NCBI GenBank assembly: GCA_002506905.1
Contig: DAYM01000005.1
Coordinates: 1 to 28,452 of the forward strand
Length of the DNA: 28,452 bases
Direction: 5' to 3'
Source: Methanomassiliicoccaceae archaeon UBA328
GTDB lineage: Archaea; Thermoplasmatota; Thermoplasmata; Methanomassiliicoccales; Methanomethylophilaceae
Within the stretch, counting starts at the first letter, position 1, and each line of letters opens with the position of its first letter. The notes under the pieces are model-generated. The model was given only the letters and a program-made list of their open reading frames with translations. It made no database searches and had not been told where the DNA came from. Shown in pieces: positions 15,125 through 23,640 of the stretch. Made by a program: the position numbers and the translations under genes.

Positions 15125-15910
15125 TCATGAGAGCAGCCAGCCGCTTCTGACAGCGACCACTATCACGTATATTATCGCGGCTATGAAGATGACGATACCG
15201 ATGGCCACCAGGATCCATACGAGGCTCCATCCGTTTCCGCTCTCGGCCGCTCTTACGAGTTTTCCGGAACTTCCGTTGTACGTGTGACCGGGAAGTTCGG
15301 AAAGGTCTGTGATCTTCGTCGTTCCGTCGGTGTCATAGAATGTTATGCCGAAGAAGGCATCGCTTCCGATGGATGAAACGCTCTCGGGTATCGTGATCGA
15401 TGTAAGTGCGGTGCAATCGCTGAATGCGAACTCTCCGATCGTGGTCACCGACCCGTACATTGTGACCGATGTCAGCGAGGAACATGAATCGAAGGCATAC
15501 TTGCCGACGGTCACCAGACTCTCGGGCAGGCTTACCGTCTTCAGATTGGTACAGTCCATGAACGCATCGTCTCCGATGGCGGTCACATTCTCCGGGATCG
15601 TGACGGACACCAGGTCCTCACAGCCGCTGAACGCACCGTCCTCGATCGAAGTGACCTTGTATTCCTTTCCGTCGATGGTCACTGCCGCCGAAATGGTGAT
15701 CTTTCCGTCGGAAGGGAAAGTATCATCGTCGTGATCGTAGACGGCTGCGTTTCCGTCAAGTATCTCATATTTCACGCCGTCCTCTGTGAGTTCGAAAGCG
15801 GCATCCGATACTTCGCAGCCGCTGCAGAGAACAAGGACACCGGAGAACACGAGAACGATCAGTGCTGCGACCGCCGTTCCTTTGGTCATTAGATTCATAT
15901 TCGATGACAT
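15125..15910 (-). CDS. BspA-like leucine-rich-repeat surface protein
   Basis: A 261-residue membrane-anchored protein. A hydrophobic N-terminal segment (about 10-30), ending in the lipobox-like VLCSGC, is an export signal. Residues ~80-190 hold four to five LRR_5 repeats of about 23 residues with the pattern AF-x-x-C-x-x-L-x-x-V/I-T-IP. A C-terminal helix (about 228-254) anchors the protein, so the repeats face outside. BspA-type LRRs are common in gut and oral microbes and often mediate adhesion. A TATA-like box near 15941 supports a leaderless start at 15910. First gene seen in the surface-protein block. Confidence 0.85.
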   Translation of the reverse strand: MSSNMNLMTKGTAVAALIVLVFSGVLVLCSGCEVSDAAFELTEDGVKYEILDGNAAVYDHDDDTFPSDGKITISAAVTIDGKEYKVTSIEDGAFSGCEDLVSVTIPENVTAIGDDAFMDCTNLKTVSLPESLVTVGKYAFDSCSSLTSVTMYGSVTTIGEFAFSDCTALTSITIPESVSSIGSDAFFGITFYDTDGTTKITDLSELPGHTYNGSSGKLVRAAESGNGWSLVWILVAIGIVIFIAAIIYVIVVAVRSGWLLS

Positions 15911-15937
15911 TTGAACGGAGATAGTATGCGAACGCCC

Positions 15938-15945
15938 ATATTAAA
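15938..15945 (-). promoter_or_regulatory. TATA-like box for the LRR protein
   Basis: TTTAATAT on the minus strand is centred about 31 nt before the ATG at 15910. It lies just after the stop of the upstream Cys-rich gene, so the LRR gene is likely a separate transcription unit. Confidence 0.45.
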
Positions 15946-15966
15946 CCATGGGCCGACGATCCCCGG

Positions 15967-16257
15967 TCAGCATCTGCCGGAGCATTTGGCCGGCGAGAAA
16001 TACGCATCGCAGTACATGAACTTGCAAACATCCGTCTTGTCGATCGCGCCCAATGCAACGATTATCGCTTTGATATTTCCGGACATATCGTCACCTAGAT
16101 CCGGCAGATCCTTCTCCGCATTGGACAGAAGGTTCAGCGCGGTCTCCGACCAATATTTGTAATCAGAGTCTGCATCCGGATCCTTTCCCACGCGTGCCAG
16201 CAATCTGGCTCCGTAGGACTTCAGAGACAGGACATATGTTGTGACATCCAAACACAT
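15967..16257 (-). CDS. Small protein with Cys-rich C-terminus, unknown
   Basis: A 96-residue helical protein with no recognised family. It starts MCLDVTTYVLSLKSYGARLL, has a charged middle with DPDADSDYKYW and SNAEKDLPDLGDD, and ends in a CX4CX8CX3C cluster (C-KFMY-C-DAYFSPAK-C-SGR-C). The four cysteines in 19 residues could form a small zinc or iron site. The ORF could begin at 16281, but that ATG sits inside the TTTATA box; the ATG at 16257 lies about 27 nt after the box, as expected for a leaderless gene. No signal peptide is evident. Confidence 0.6.
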   Translation of the reverse strand: MCLDVTTYVLSLKSYGARLLARVGKDPDADSDYKYWSETALNLLSNAEKDLPDLGDDMSGNIKAIIVALGAIDKTDVCKFMYCDAYFSPAKCSGRC

Positions 16258-16280
16258 GACCGTGGTATCGAAATACGTCA

Positions 16281-16286
16281 TATAAA
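16281..16286 (-). promoter_or_regulatory. TATA box for the Cys-rich protein
   Basis: TTTATA on the minus strand is centred about 27 nt before the ATG at 16257. It overlaps an alternative ATG at 16281, which argues against that codon being the start. Confidence 0.5.
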
Positions 16287-16302
16287 GCGATATTGAAAAG
16301 CT

Positions 16303-16334
16303 GAAAAAATGTAAGGAAAGGGGGTATTGGCCCC
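16303..16334 (-). terminator. Hairpin and T-run after the surface operon
   Basis: On the minus strand GGGG and CCCC (16321-16334) form a short stem, followed by CTTTCCTTACATTTTTTC. It would end the STT3-like/beta-sandwich transcript before the small Cys-rich gene. Confidence 0.5.
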
Positions 16335-16343
16335 TGTTTATTC

Positions 16344-17138
16344 TTAACGCCTTGCCTTGGGCTTTCCGTAGTTCTTTACGGGCTTACGGTAGATGTAGAT
16401 CGCCAGGATGATGATCAGGATCAGGAAGATCGCCATCAGCACATTCAGGAGACTGTAGCTGGAGTGACCGACATAGAATGTATGGTCATCGTCAAGTCCC
16501 GTGATGCTGTTTGCGAGCAGCGAGTCCTCGTTCACCTGGACGCTCAGGGTATGAGATCCGCCCGAGAGGTTCTCGGGTGCATACTTGTCATACGATGCGG
16601 TCTCGGTCTCTCCGGCTGCGATGGACACCTTGACGGGGTCGTCATTGACCTTCTTGCCGTCGACATAGAAGTCGAGGAGAAGGTTGGTGATATCGACAGT
16701 AGAGTTGTTCGTCAGATCGACCGACAGCGTGATTGCGGTAACGACCTTCAGCGATGCGCTGTTGGTTACCTCTACCTCATCTCCGTCGTCTACGGTGTAC
16801 TCGAACACCACTGTGAGCTTGTACGTTCCCGCATCTTCGGGCGCCGTGACCGTCAGTGTCTCTTTGACACCGGGACTCAGGCTTCCGGTGGACGGGGATA
16901 CCGCATCGGACTGGGTGGTACCGCTGCTGTTGGTGAGCTTCGCAGTGTATGTCACTTCGATCTGCTCGTATGTGCCCGTGTAGTTGAACGTTATAGTAGC
17001 GTCGACCGTTGCCTCGGTCGCAACCGAGCTGCTGTCGAATACTATGCTTGTCGTAGCGTCATCTGCGCTGGAATCTGCGGCCATGAGGCCCGCGCCTGCC
17101 ATGAAGACAAGTGCGAGGGCCATTACTGCCACGATCAT
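16344..17138 (-). CDS. Membrane-anchored beta-sandwich surface protein
   Basis: A 264-residue exported protein. The N-terminal signal has a hydrophobic core ALALVFMAGAGLMAA. Ser/Thr-rich beta-sandwich domains follow, with two CARDB-like or Ig-like modules suggested by TVDATITFNYTGTYEQIEV and NNSTVDITNLLLDFYVDGK. The C-terminal helix (about 230-250) is followed by a basic cytoplasmic end. NxS/T sites are present, so it may be N-glycosylated. It starts 5 nt after the giant STT3-like gene, and both proteins share the outside-facing beta-stalk, single-helix, basic-tail design. They may act as partners at the cell surface. No Shine-Dalgarno is visible; ligand unknown. Confidence 0.72.
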   Translation of the reverse strand: MIVAVMALALVFMAGAGLMAADSSADDATTSIVFDSSSVATEATVDATITFNYTGTYEQIEVTYTAKLTNSSGTTQSDAVSPSTGSLSPGVKETLTVTAPEDAGTYKLTVVFEYTVDDGDEVEVTNSASLKVVTAITLSVDLTNNSTVDITNLLLDFYVDGKKVNDDPVKVSIAAGETETASYDKYAPENLSGGSHTLSVQVNEDSLLANSITGLDDDHTFYVGHSSYSLLNVLMAIFLILIIILAIYIYRKPVKNYGKPKARR

Positions 17139-17143
17139 CGTGT

Positions 17144-20100
17144 TTACTTTCTGCGTGTGAACACCCCCCTCTTAGAGCCGGTCCAAACAACAAAGATCAG
17201 ACCCAGGACACAGAGTGCCAAGAGTACCCAGAAGAGGGTAGGCACGGTGCTGGGAGTGTTGTAGATGTTGTCGCCGTCTGCTTCCATGTTGTCGGTATCC
17301 AAGGACACCTGGAGTGAACTCAGGGACATCGTTGCGACAGATCCGGAGACGCTGACAGCGCTGCTGTTCGTCTTGAGTGTCTCTCCGCTGATAGATACCG
17401 AGATATCCGCATCGGGGATCGCCTTGGACGATCCGTCGCTGCAGATGACCTTGACGTAGAGCGTTGTGGTTCCGAAACCGTTCACCGTGAAGGACGAACC
17501 GCTTGCGAATACCATATACTGATCTTCGTCGGCAATGGTCACTGTCCAATCCGCGTCATCACATGTTGCTGTGACCACTGCGGTCTTGAGGTAACAATCG
17601 TTGTTGGTGATCGTCACTGCATACAGGTACTCGTAGGTGGTCGATGCATCGTTGGATGCGTCATCGGCTCCGGCGACGTCCACGTATGTGTCCGTGCTGG
17701 TTCCGGTGAATCCCGTACCGCTTATGACGTGCGTTCCGATCTCGTTTCCGGAGATATCGGTAACGACGACCGAAAGGTTCTCGTTTCCTGCTCCGACGAA
17801 GTCCTCGTCGTAGTATCCCGTGATGGTCACGGATCCCGTTGCGCCTGCCGCGACGGTCAGTACATAGGTCTTATCGAGGACCCATGCCGATCCTGCGGTC
17901 AGGAGGTAGGTGTTGGCGTAATCTCCGTCGTTCTCGACGTAGATCGTGACCGTTCCCACTCCGTTGGAGAATGACTGGCTTCCCTCGGTGATGAGAGATG
18001 TGTTCTTGACACTGGTCGTCGTAGAGGCCATGTTCACGACCGCACCGTCCACAACTGCATCGGAGGTCAGAGTGACCGTCGAAGTGTAGACGTATGTGAT
18101 GTAATCCCTGTCGCTGTTGGTCTGCGAGACCTCGGAGCTGAGGGTCATTGCCTGTCCCTTGGGGACCTCTATCTCGAACTCACCTGAACTTACCGTGAAG
18201 GGTATGGATATAGATCCGTACTCCATCGTCAGTGTTCCGTCGGCGGCTGCTCCCACGTATCCGGAGATGGTGACGACCTCTGCCTTGTTGGAAAGGTCGA
18301 TCGTCACATTCGAAGATGCGTTGCTGACCGAACCGTATGCGATGGTCTCGGTTCCTGTGGATGCCGAAAGTGCCTTGAAGGTGTAGGAGAAGCCTACCTG
18401 TACGTAGTAGACAAGGGCGTTGTCCTCGTCGACATAGTAGGAACCTGTCTCCTCATCATCGTTCTCGAGTGCGGTCACCGTTAACGCGTCATTGACAGAT
18501 GCGTTGAGTGTCACCGTAACGACCTCGATACCGTCGATGTCGAGTGCACCGCTCTGTCCGGGGTAGACGTAGACCGATCCGTCGAAGTAGTAACCTGTGC
18601 TTCCTGCGATGGTGGCCGTGTATCTTCCTACGGGTATGGTCTTCGATCCGCTGAACGTGTATGTGACATCGCTGTCTCTGTACAGGGTCAGTGTGATCTC
18701 GTATGTGGATGAGACCGTTACCTGCTTGACGTAGGTATCGGAATCCCCCTGCTTGTCGGGATCGGATGTGAGTGTCCAGGTACTGGACGAATCTCCAGTT
18801 CCGGACGAGAATTCCTGAGACTGTGCCGCACAGTAGAACTCCGTAGTGTTGAATCCATCGATGGATGCGGTCACTGCCTTGTTGACGGGCACGTAGAAGT
18901 ATACCTTTCCGCTGGAGTTCGTCTTGATGACGATGCTGTAGTCATCGGTTGCGAAGGTGACATCGACGAATGCGATTCCCTTCGTTCCGCTGGACGTCAG
19001 CTGCGTGTAGTAGTTGAGCGTCATCGTGAGCGTACGGCCTTCGTCCATCTCGATATCCTTGGTCGCATCCGCGCTTACGGTGTATGATCCGAGGTATGCG
19101 CTGTCGTCTCCGTCATAGGCATACAGAGTGTATGTTCCTGCGGGGAGGACCGCAGAGTAATCTCCCTTGGAGTCGTCTGCCGAACTTGCCGTGAATATGT
19201 ATGTGGATCTGTTGGAGGCGATGAATGCCACCGTAGCTCCGCTGGCTGCGTTTCCGTCAGAGTCCGTGACGTTACCGGAGATCGTGTATCCCGTAGAGGA
19301 TGACATCGAGATCGAGGATCCCGTTCCGGTTCCGTAATAGACCGTGCCGCCGACGACCGCATATGCGGTGTACTGTTCGCCGGTGCTTCCGCCGCTGACA
19401 GGTACTGCCACACTGCCTGTGGTCGTCACGGTCATGTATCCCAGTGCCTCAACGGTGACCGCGGCGCCCGAGGGTGCTCCGGTGACCGAGATGGTCTTGG
19501 AATCATAGACCGTGACCGTGGATGTCTTGGATCCGCCGCTGCTCACCGTGATGGACGAGCTGGCGGAGATCATGATCTTTCCGTCGGTAGCGGAGAGGGT
19601 GTATTTGGATGCAGATACTGCGAGTACTGCCTTTCCGTCCTCGATGTCTGCCGTGAACTGGTATCCGTTGGATGTGTCCGTTGCGACGATCTGACCGTCA
19701 TCGGGCGATGCACCGTATTCATCGGTGACCGTCACTGTGATGGTTCCCGTTTTCAGTGCAATGACCGCTCCGGAGTTGGATCCGGTAACGACATTTGCCG
19801 TGGTCGATGTGACCGCGGTACCATCGGCGTTGTAGACCGATACCGTGTAGGAATCGGGGATAAGGCCGGTGAATGAGAACTGACCGTTGGAGGTCTCGCA
19901 TTCTGCGGTGTATCCGGACGTTGCTCCTACTATCTTTATGTAAATATCTGTCTCGTATGCTTCGCCGTTGACAGAGACCGTACCGGAGTATGTTGTGGCT
20001 CCGATGACGTAATCGGTGTCGATCTCGCCCGCATTGAATGTGGCAATGACCGTTCCGCCCGCCGTGGTCGTGGCTCCGGACGAGTATGTCACGTAGTAGT

Positions 20101-22825
20101 CTGCATCGGTAGGCACGACGACCTTGTACTCTCCGTGGGCGTTGGTTGTTGCAACGCTCGTAGGTACGTATCTGATCGTTCCGCTGGTATCGTAGTCCAT
20201 CAGTGTGTAGACGATGACCTCGATTCCCTCGGCGGCCGCTGTTCCGCTGTCTGTGGTGTACGAGATATTTCCGGAAACGGTGTTACCTGTGCTCTCGGCA
20301 TATTCCAGAAGGACGACACCGGACAGGTAGTTGATGAGTCCGCCCTGCTCATTCTGCAGTGCGATGGCCTCATAACCGTTCATCTCCTCCCATCCGTCGG
20401 ATGCGAGTGTTGCGTCGCTGTCGGCGTTATACATGACCGTCCAATATGCTACGGAGTAGTTTGTGAGTCCGTATCCGGGGATCGCTTTGACGGTTCCATC
20501 GCTGAGCGCAAGAGCGTTGAGATAGGATACCGACGAGGTGATTCCGTAATAATCTGCTGAGGGGCCGATGAGAGACTTCCAGAAGAATGTCTCGTACATC
20601 GCGTCCGTGTAGCTGTAATAACCGGTGGATGTGCTGACGGAATAGAACTCTGTGACCTCACCATACGAGCCAAGCGTGTAATTATTGAAGTACGCGATCG
20701 AAGAGAAGTATGTACTGTCACCGTAGTATATCGGGATCATATTGCCGTTGACGGCAACGTATGAGATGTTCTCACCGCATACTCCGCATACCGCGTCGTA
20801 GAAGCTGTCGAGATCAGGCTCGCTGAGTTCTGTCGTGAGGTAGTTGATGAGTACGAGGTACTGTGCGTTCTCGCCTGTAAGGCTTGAACTGATTCCGGAA
20901 TATGTCTCGATGTCCGAGTTGACCTTAAGGATCGCAAACGACGGATCATTGACGTAATCGGCAATTGTGTCGTAGTCGAGTCCCGCGGACGTTATAACGG
21001 ACTTGAAGTCCGCTATATCATTGGTCAGCATCAGACGCACTGCCATTCCCGCTGTTGCCCCGGCACTGCCGTCGGCCAGAAGGATATTTGCCATGGCAGA
21101 CGAACCGCCGCCGATCGTATCGGTGACAGAATCGAATCCGCCTTTGTAAGCTGCATCGCTGGAGTAGCTGAGCCACGTGACGAGGGCTCCTTCCTTCTCC
21201 TCGTCGGAGTAGGAGGCCCAGAGTTTGTTCATCGAGCTGGAATCTGTTGTTGATACTGTGTATCCGAGACCGCCGAAGTAGCTGTCGCCGTCGGCGTTCG
21301 TGGATGTGGATGCATCGATCGCATAGACGATGTTAGGTGCCAGAATGAGCACTACACCGAGTATGACCGCGGCAAGGGGTATGGGCTTTGCGATCTTCTT
21401 GGCCTTGGACTTGAGGTCCCCGCCTTTCATACCGGAGAAATAGTCCTTCAGACCGACCCACCTGATAGCGAATATGACCGCTGCAGACGAAACGACCGCG
21501 AAACCGATTCCCGCGATGACCGCATTGCTTGTGGAATACCATCCGATGAAGAACATCGCGAAGATGAAGAACATCGTGAAAGAGTAGACCTTTGAATCTG
21601 CATGTTTGCGGTACTTGTAGAGCATCCTGAGGAATACGAACACAGGGAGCCACATTGTGAGCCATCCGTAGTAGGCGGCGTATGCGGAGATCGATGTGTG
21701 CGAAGATGCCATAATGGCGCTCATGAGAGTTCCTTCGTAGTAGCTGTTGCCGTAAATGAGTGCGCTGAACAGATCGGGGGCTGCGAATGCGAGCACCGCG
21801 ATGATAGCGACCGCGACAACGATGAGTGCCGGGATCATAAGAGCCCAGGACTTCTTTGCTGTGAAAGCGAACACAAGCACAAGTACTGCTGCAATTACTG
21901 CAGCCAGAAGTGCTCCGGAGAACAGTGCGCTCCACAGTCCTGCGCTGATATAGTAAGGCGCGGAAATGAGGACACCCATTAGGATTATGACGGAGTAGAT
22001 ACCGACCGTCAGGGAGATATCCTTCGATCTGAAACGATCGATGAGTGCCTGTATGGCCATAAGGGCAATGAGGCATGTCAATACGGTCCTGAACTGGTTC
22101 CATGACAATGCAATGACCAGGAACAGGATTCCCGCAATGAGCGTGTTCTTCAGTATTGTCTTGTTGCTGAAAAGTGCTTTGAATCCCTCGCTCTTCGACG
22201 TGTCGACCTCTTCGAATGCTTTGAGCATGAAGTAGACCATCCAGGCGAACATGAATCCGACAAATGCGTATTCTGTTCCGTTGGAGAACACAGTCGTCAT
22301 GATGAGCAGGGCGAACAGAGCGTAGAAGAGTGCTGCAAGCAGGCCTATCTTCTCATCATCCCTGAACATCTTCTTTGCTACGAGGTAGACGGGGTAACAT
22401 GTAAGGGCTGCAAGTATGGGTGTGGACCATGCAAGCGTACCAGCCGCTGCCGTGGCAGTGGAGATCCCGAACAGCGATACGAGTCCTGCGACGCCTGCCA
22501 TGATGAAATCCATGAGAGGCGGGTAAATGTTCAACGAACCGAGAGGGTAGTTGAGTGCCGAATCGGTGGTGGTGAACGTTCCGCTGAGTATGCTGATGAT
22601 CGAATTTAGGTGGCTGGAGGCACTTGTTCCGCCGGACAACGCATAATTGTCCCCTGCGGAGATACCATAGGCAAAAACGAATCTGATAACAAAAGCTATC
22701 ACAACGATCGCCAACAGTGTGATCAAGCGCCATTTCTTTCTAAACCATCCTTGTCCGCTGTCGTCTGACCCGCGGACATCCCCTTCTCCCGAGGGGGCGG
22801 CTGACTTGATTGCAAATTTGCGCAT
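17144..22825 (-). CDS. STT3/AglB-like protein with giant stalk
   Basis: A 1893-residue membrane protein. Residues 1-500 hold about 13 membrane helices in STT3/AglB order, with D59 in the first outer loop and YPPLMDF at 101-107. A soluble domain (505-845) ending VVLLEY, and a beta module (about 846-930, with Y-x-x-T-x-A-H-G-E-Y), match the AglB C-terminal and P1 domains. About 950 more residues of Ser/Thr/Gly-rich beta domains follow, including CarboxypepD_reg-like repeats near 850 and 1190. A single helix and a basic tail (near 1860-1893) end the protein. The WWDYG motif reads WLSYS (551-555), so transferase activity is doubtful. GGAG precedes the ATG. Confidence 0.8.
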   Translation of the reverse strand: MRKFAIKSAAPSGEGDVRGSDDSGQGWFRKKWRLITLLAIVVIAFVIRFVFAYGISAGDNYALSGGTSASSHLNSIISILSGTFTTTDSALNYPLGSLNIYPPLMDFIMAGVAGLVSLFGISTATAAAGTLAWSTPILAALTCYPVYLVAKKMFRDDEKIGLLAALFYALFALLIMTTVFSNGTEYAFVGFMFAWMVYFMLKAFEEVDTSKSEGFKALFSNKTILKNTLIAGILFLVIALSWNQFRTVLTCLIALMAIQALIDRFRSKDISLTVGIYSVIILMGVLISAPYYISAGLWSALFSGALLAAVIAAVLVLVFAFTAKKSWALMIPALIVVAVAIIAVLAFAAPDLFSALIYGNSYYEGTLMSAIMASSHTSISAYAAYYGWLTMWLPVFVFLRMLYKYRKHADSKVYSFTMFFIFAMFFIGWYSTSNAVIAGIGFAVVSSAAVIFAIRWVGLKDYFSGMKGGDLKSKAKKIAKPIPLAAVILGVVLILAPNIVYAIDASTSTNADGDSYFGGLGYTVSTTDSSSMNKLWASYSDEEKEGALVTWLSYSSDAAYKGGFDSVTDTIGGGSSAMANILLADGSAGATAGMAVRLMLTNDIADFKSVITSAGLDYDTIADYVNDPSFAILKVNSDIETYSGISSSLTGENAQYLVLINYLTTELSEPDLDSFYDAVCGVCGENISYVAVNGNMIPIYYGDSTYFSSIAYFNNYTLGSYGEVTEFYSVSTSTGYYSYTDAMYETFFWKSLIGPSADYYGITSSVSYLNALALSDGTVKAIPGYGLTNYSVAYWTVMYNADSDATLASDGWEEMNGYEAIALQNEQGGLINYLSGVVLLEYAESTGNTVSGNISYTTDSGTAAAEGIEVIVYTLMDYDTSGTIRYVPTSVATTNAHGEYKVVVPTDADYYVTYSSGATTTAGGTVIATFNAGEIDTDYVIGATTYSGTVSVNGEAYETDIYIKIVGATSGYTAECETSNGQFSFTGLIPDSYTVSVYNADGTAVTSTTANVVTGSNSGAVIALKTGTITVTVTDEYGASPDDGQIVATDTSNGYQFTADIEDGKAVLAVSASKYTLSATDGKIMISASSSITVSSGGSKTSTVTVYDSKTISVTGAPSGAAVTVEALGYMTVTTTGSVAVPVSGGSTGEQYTAYAVVGGTVYYGTGTGSSISMSSSTGYTISGNVTDSDGNAASGATVAFIASNRSTYIFTASSADDSKGDYSAVLPAGTYTLYAYDGDDSAYLGSYTVSADATKDIEMDEGRTLTMTLNYYTQLTSSGTKGIAFVDVTFATDDYSIVIKTNSSGKVYFYVPVNKAVTASIDGFNTTEFYCAAQSQEFSSGTGDSSSTWTLTSDPDKQGDSDTYVKQVTVSSTYEITLTLYRDSDVTYTFSGSKTIPVGRYTATIAGSTGYYFDGSVYVYPGQSGALDIDGIEVVTVTLNASVNDALTVTALENDDEETGSYYVDEDNALVYYVQVGFSYTFKALSASTGTETIAYGSVSNASSNVTIDLSNKAEVVTISGYVGAAADGTLTMEYGSISIPFTVSSGEFEIEVPKGQAMTLSSEVSQTNSDRDYITYVYTSTVTLTSDAVVDGAVVNMASTTTSVKNTSLITEGSQSFSNGVGTVTIYVENDGDYANTYLLTAGSAWVLDKTYVLTVAAGATGSVTITGYYDEDFVGAGNENLSVVVTDISGNEIGTHVISGTGFTGTSTDTYVDVAGADDASNDASTTYEYLYAVTITNNDCYLKTAVVTATCDDADWTVTIADEDQYMVFASGSSFTVNGFGTTTLYVKVICSDGSSKAIPDADISVSISGETLKTNSSAVSVSGSVATMSLSSLQVSLDTDNMEADGDNIYNTPSTVPTLFWVLLALCVLGLIFVVWTGSKRGVFTRRK

Positions 22826-22869
22826 TCTTAATTCTCCGTTTAAAGAATAATGGTTGATGAAAGAATCCC

Positions 22870-22877
22870 TATATATA
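22870..22877 (-). promoter_or_regulatory. TATA box for the STT3-like operon
   Basis: TATATATA sits inside the perfect palindrome CCTATATATAGG (22868-22879). Its centre is about 48 nt before the ATG at 22825, predicting a leader of about 23 nt that carries GGAG. A second box, TTTATATAAT at 22896-22905, lies upstream and could give an alternative start. Confidence 0.6.
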
Positions 22878-22937
22878 GGTTTACCGCGCCCGCGTTTATA
22901 TAATAGGGGAAAAGGAAAGGGTTAAACGGACAGTCTT

Positions 22938-23585
22938 TCAAAGAACTGTACGTATATCGTCGCAAATTGCCTTTGCGGCTGCTGCTGGGTCATCCGATTT
23001 ACAGATGGCCCTGCCGACTATGACATAATCCGCGCCCGCGGCTATCGCTGCAGATGCGGAACCGCCCTGTGCGCCTACGCCCGGAGACATGATCTTCCTG
23101 TCTCCGATGATCGAACGGATCGCCTTGACCCTTTCCGGACGTGTCGCCGGAGCTATAAAGCCTGCAACTCCGCATCTGACGCCCATTCTGGCCATCTCCT
23201 CGGCATGAAGTGCCGTGAACATCTTTCCTCCCGGGTGGCTCATTTCGGTGACTGCGTAGATCTCGGCATCGTTCCCGGCCGTCTTCACGGCCTCCGTGAG
23301 GGAATCCTCTCCGGTGAAAGCATGGACTATAACGGCGGAAGCGCCTCTGGCTACGGCGTTCTCGACGATGAGATGGACGGTATTGGGTATGTCCGCGACC
23401 TTGAAATCGCAGACCACATCCGTAAGCTCGGACAGTTCGGTTATCATCTCCGGTCCGGCGGAAAGTACCAGCGGCCAGTTGATCTTGACGGCATCGATGT
23501 GATCGGCTACCTGATCGACGATGTTCAATGCCTTTTTCCTGTCGGTCTCGTCCAATGCGAGCACCAAACGCGTATCCTTCTTCAT
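22938..23585 (-). CDS. pyrF: Orotidine 5'-phosphate decarboxylase
   Basis: A 215-residue TIM-barrel enzyme that makes UMP from OMP (EC 4.1.1.23). The catalytic Asp-Lys-Asp tetrad segment DFKVADIPNT is intact (near 60-69). LVLALDETD opens the barrel, and SPGVGAQGG and ADYVIVGRAI form the phosphate-binding end. Normal archaeal length. Two ATG codons are adjacent (23588, 23585); 23585 lies 28 nt from the TATA centre, the same distance as for the divergent gene, but 23588 cannot be excluded. A short inverted repeat overlaps its stop, and a pyrimidine-rich tract follows before the STT3-like promoter. Confidence 0.95.
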   Translation of the reverse strand: MKKDTRLVLALDETDRKKALNIVDQVADHIDAVKINWPLVLSAGPEMITELSELTDVVCDFKVADIPNTVHLIVENAVARGASAVIVHAFTGEDSLTEAVKTAGNDAEIYAVTEMSHPGGKMFTALHAEEMARMGVRCGVAGFIAPATRPERVKAIRSIIGDRKIMSPGVGAQGGSASAAIAAGADYVIVGRAICKSDDPAAAAKAICDDIRTVL

Positions 23586-23607
23586 CATCCGCGTATTCGT
23601 ATCCGAT

Positions 23608-23618
23608 GATTATTAATC
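23608..23618. promoter_or_regulatory. Shared symmetric TATA box for pyrF and radical SAM gene
   Basis: GATTATTAATC is symmetric about base 23613. The centre lies 28 nt from the ATG at 23641 on plus and 28 nt (or 25) from the pyrF ATG on minus. Neither gene has a Shine-Dalgarno. One box could therefore drive two leaderless divergent transcripts only ~55 nt apart. Confidence 0.55.
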
Positions 23619-23640
23619 CATCGCCTCGATGACATATACA

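Noticed and set aside
17144..20300. Possible DNA tandem repeats in the stalk-coding region
   Set aside because: Ser/Thr/Gly/Val-rich codons give a repetitive look, but no exact long DNA repeat unit was found by eye.
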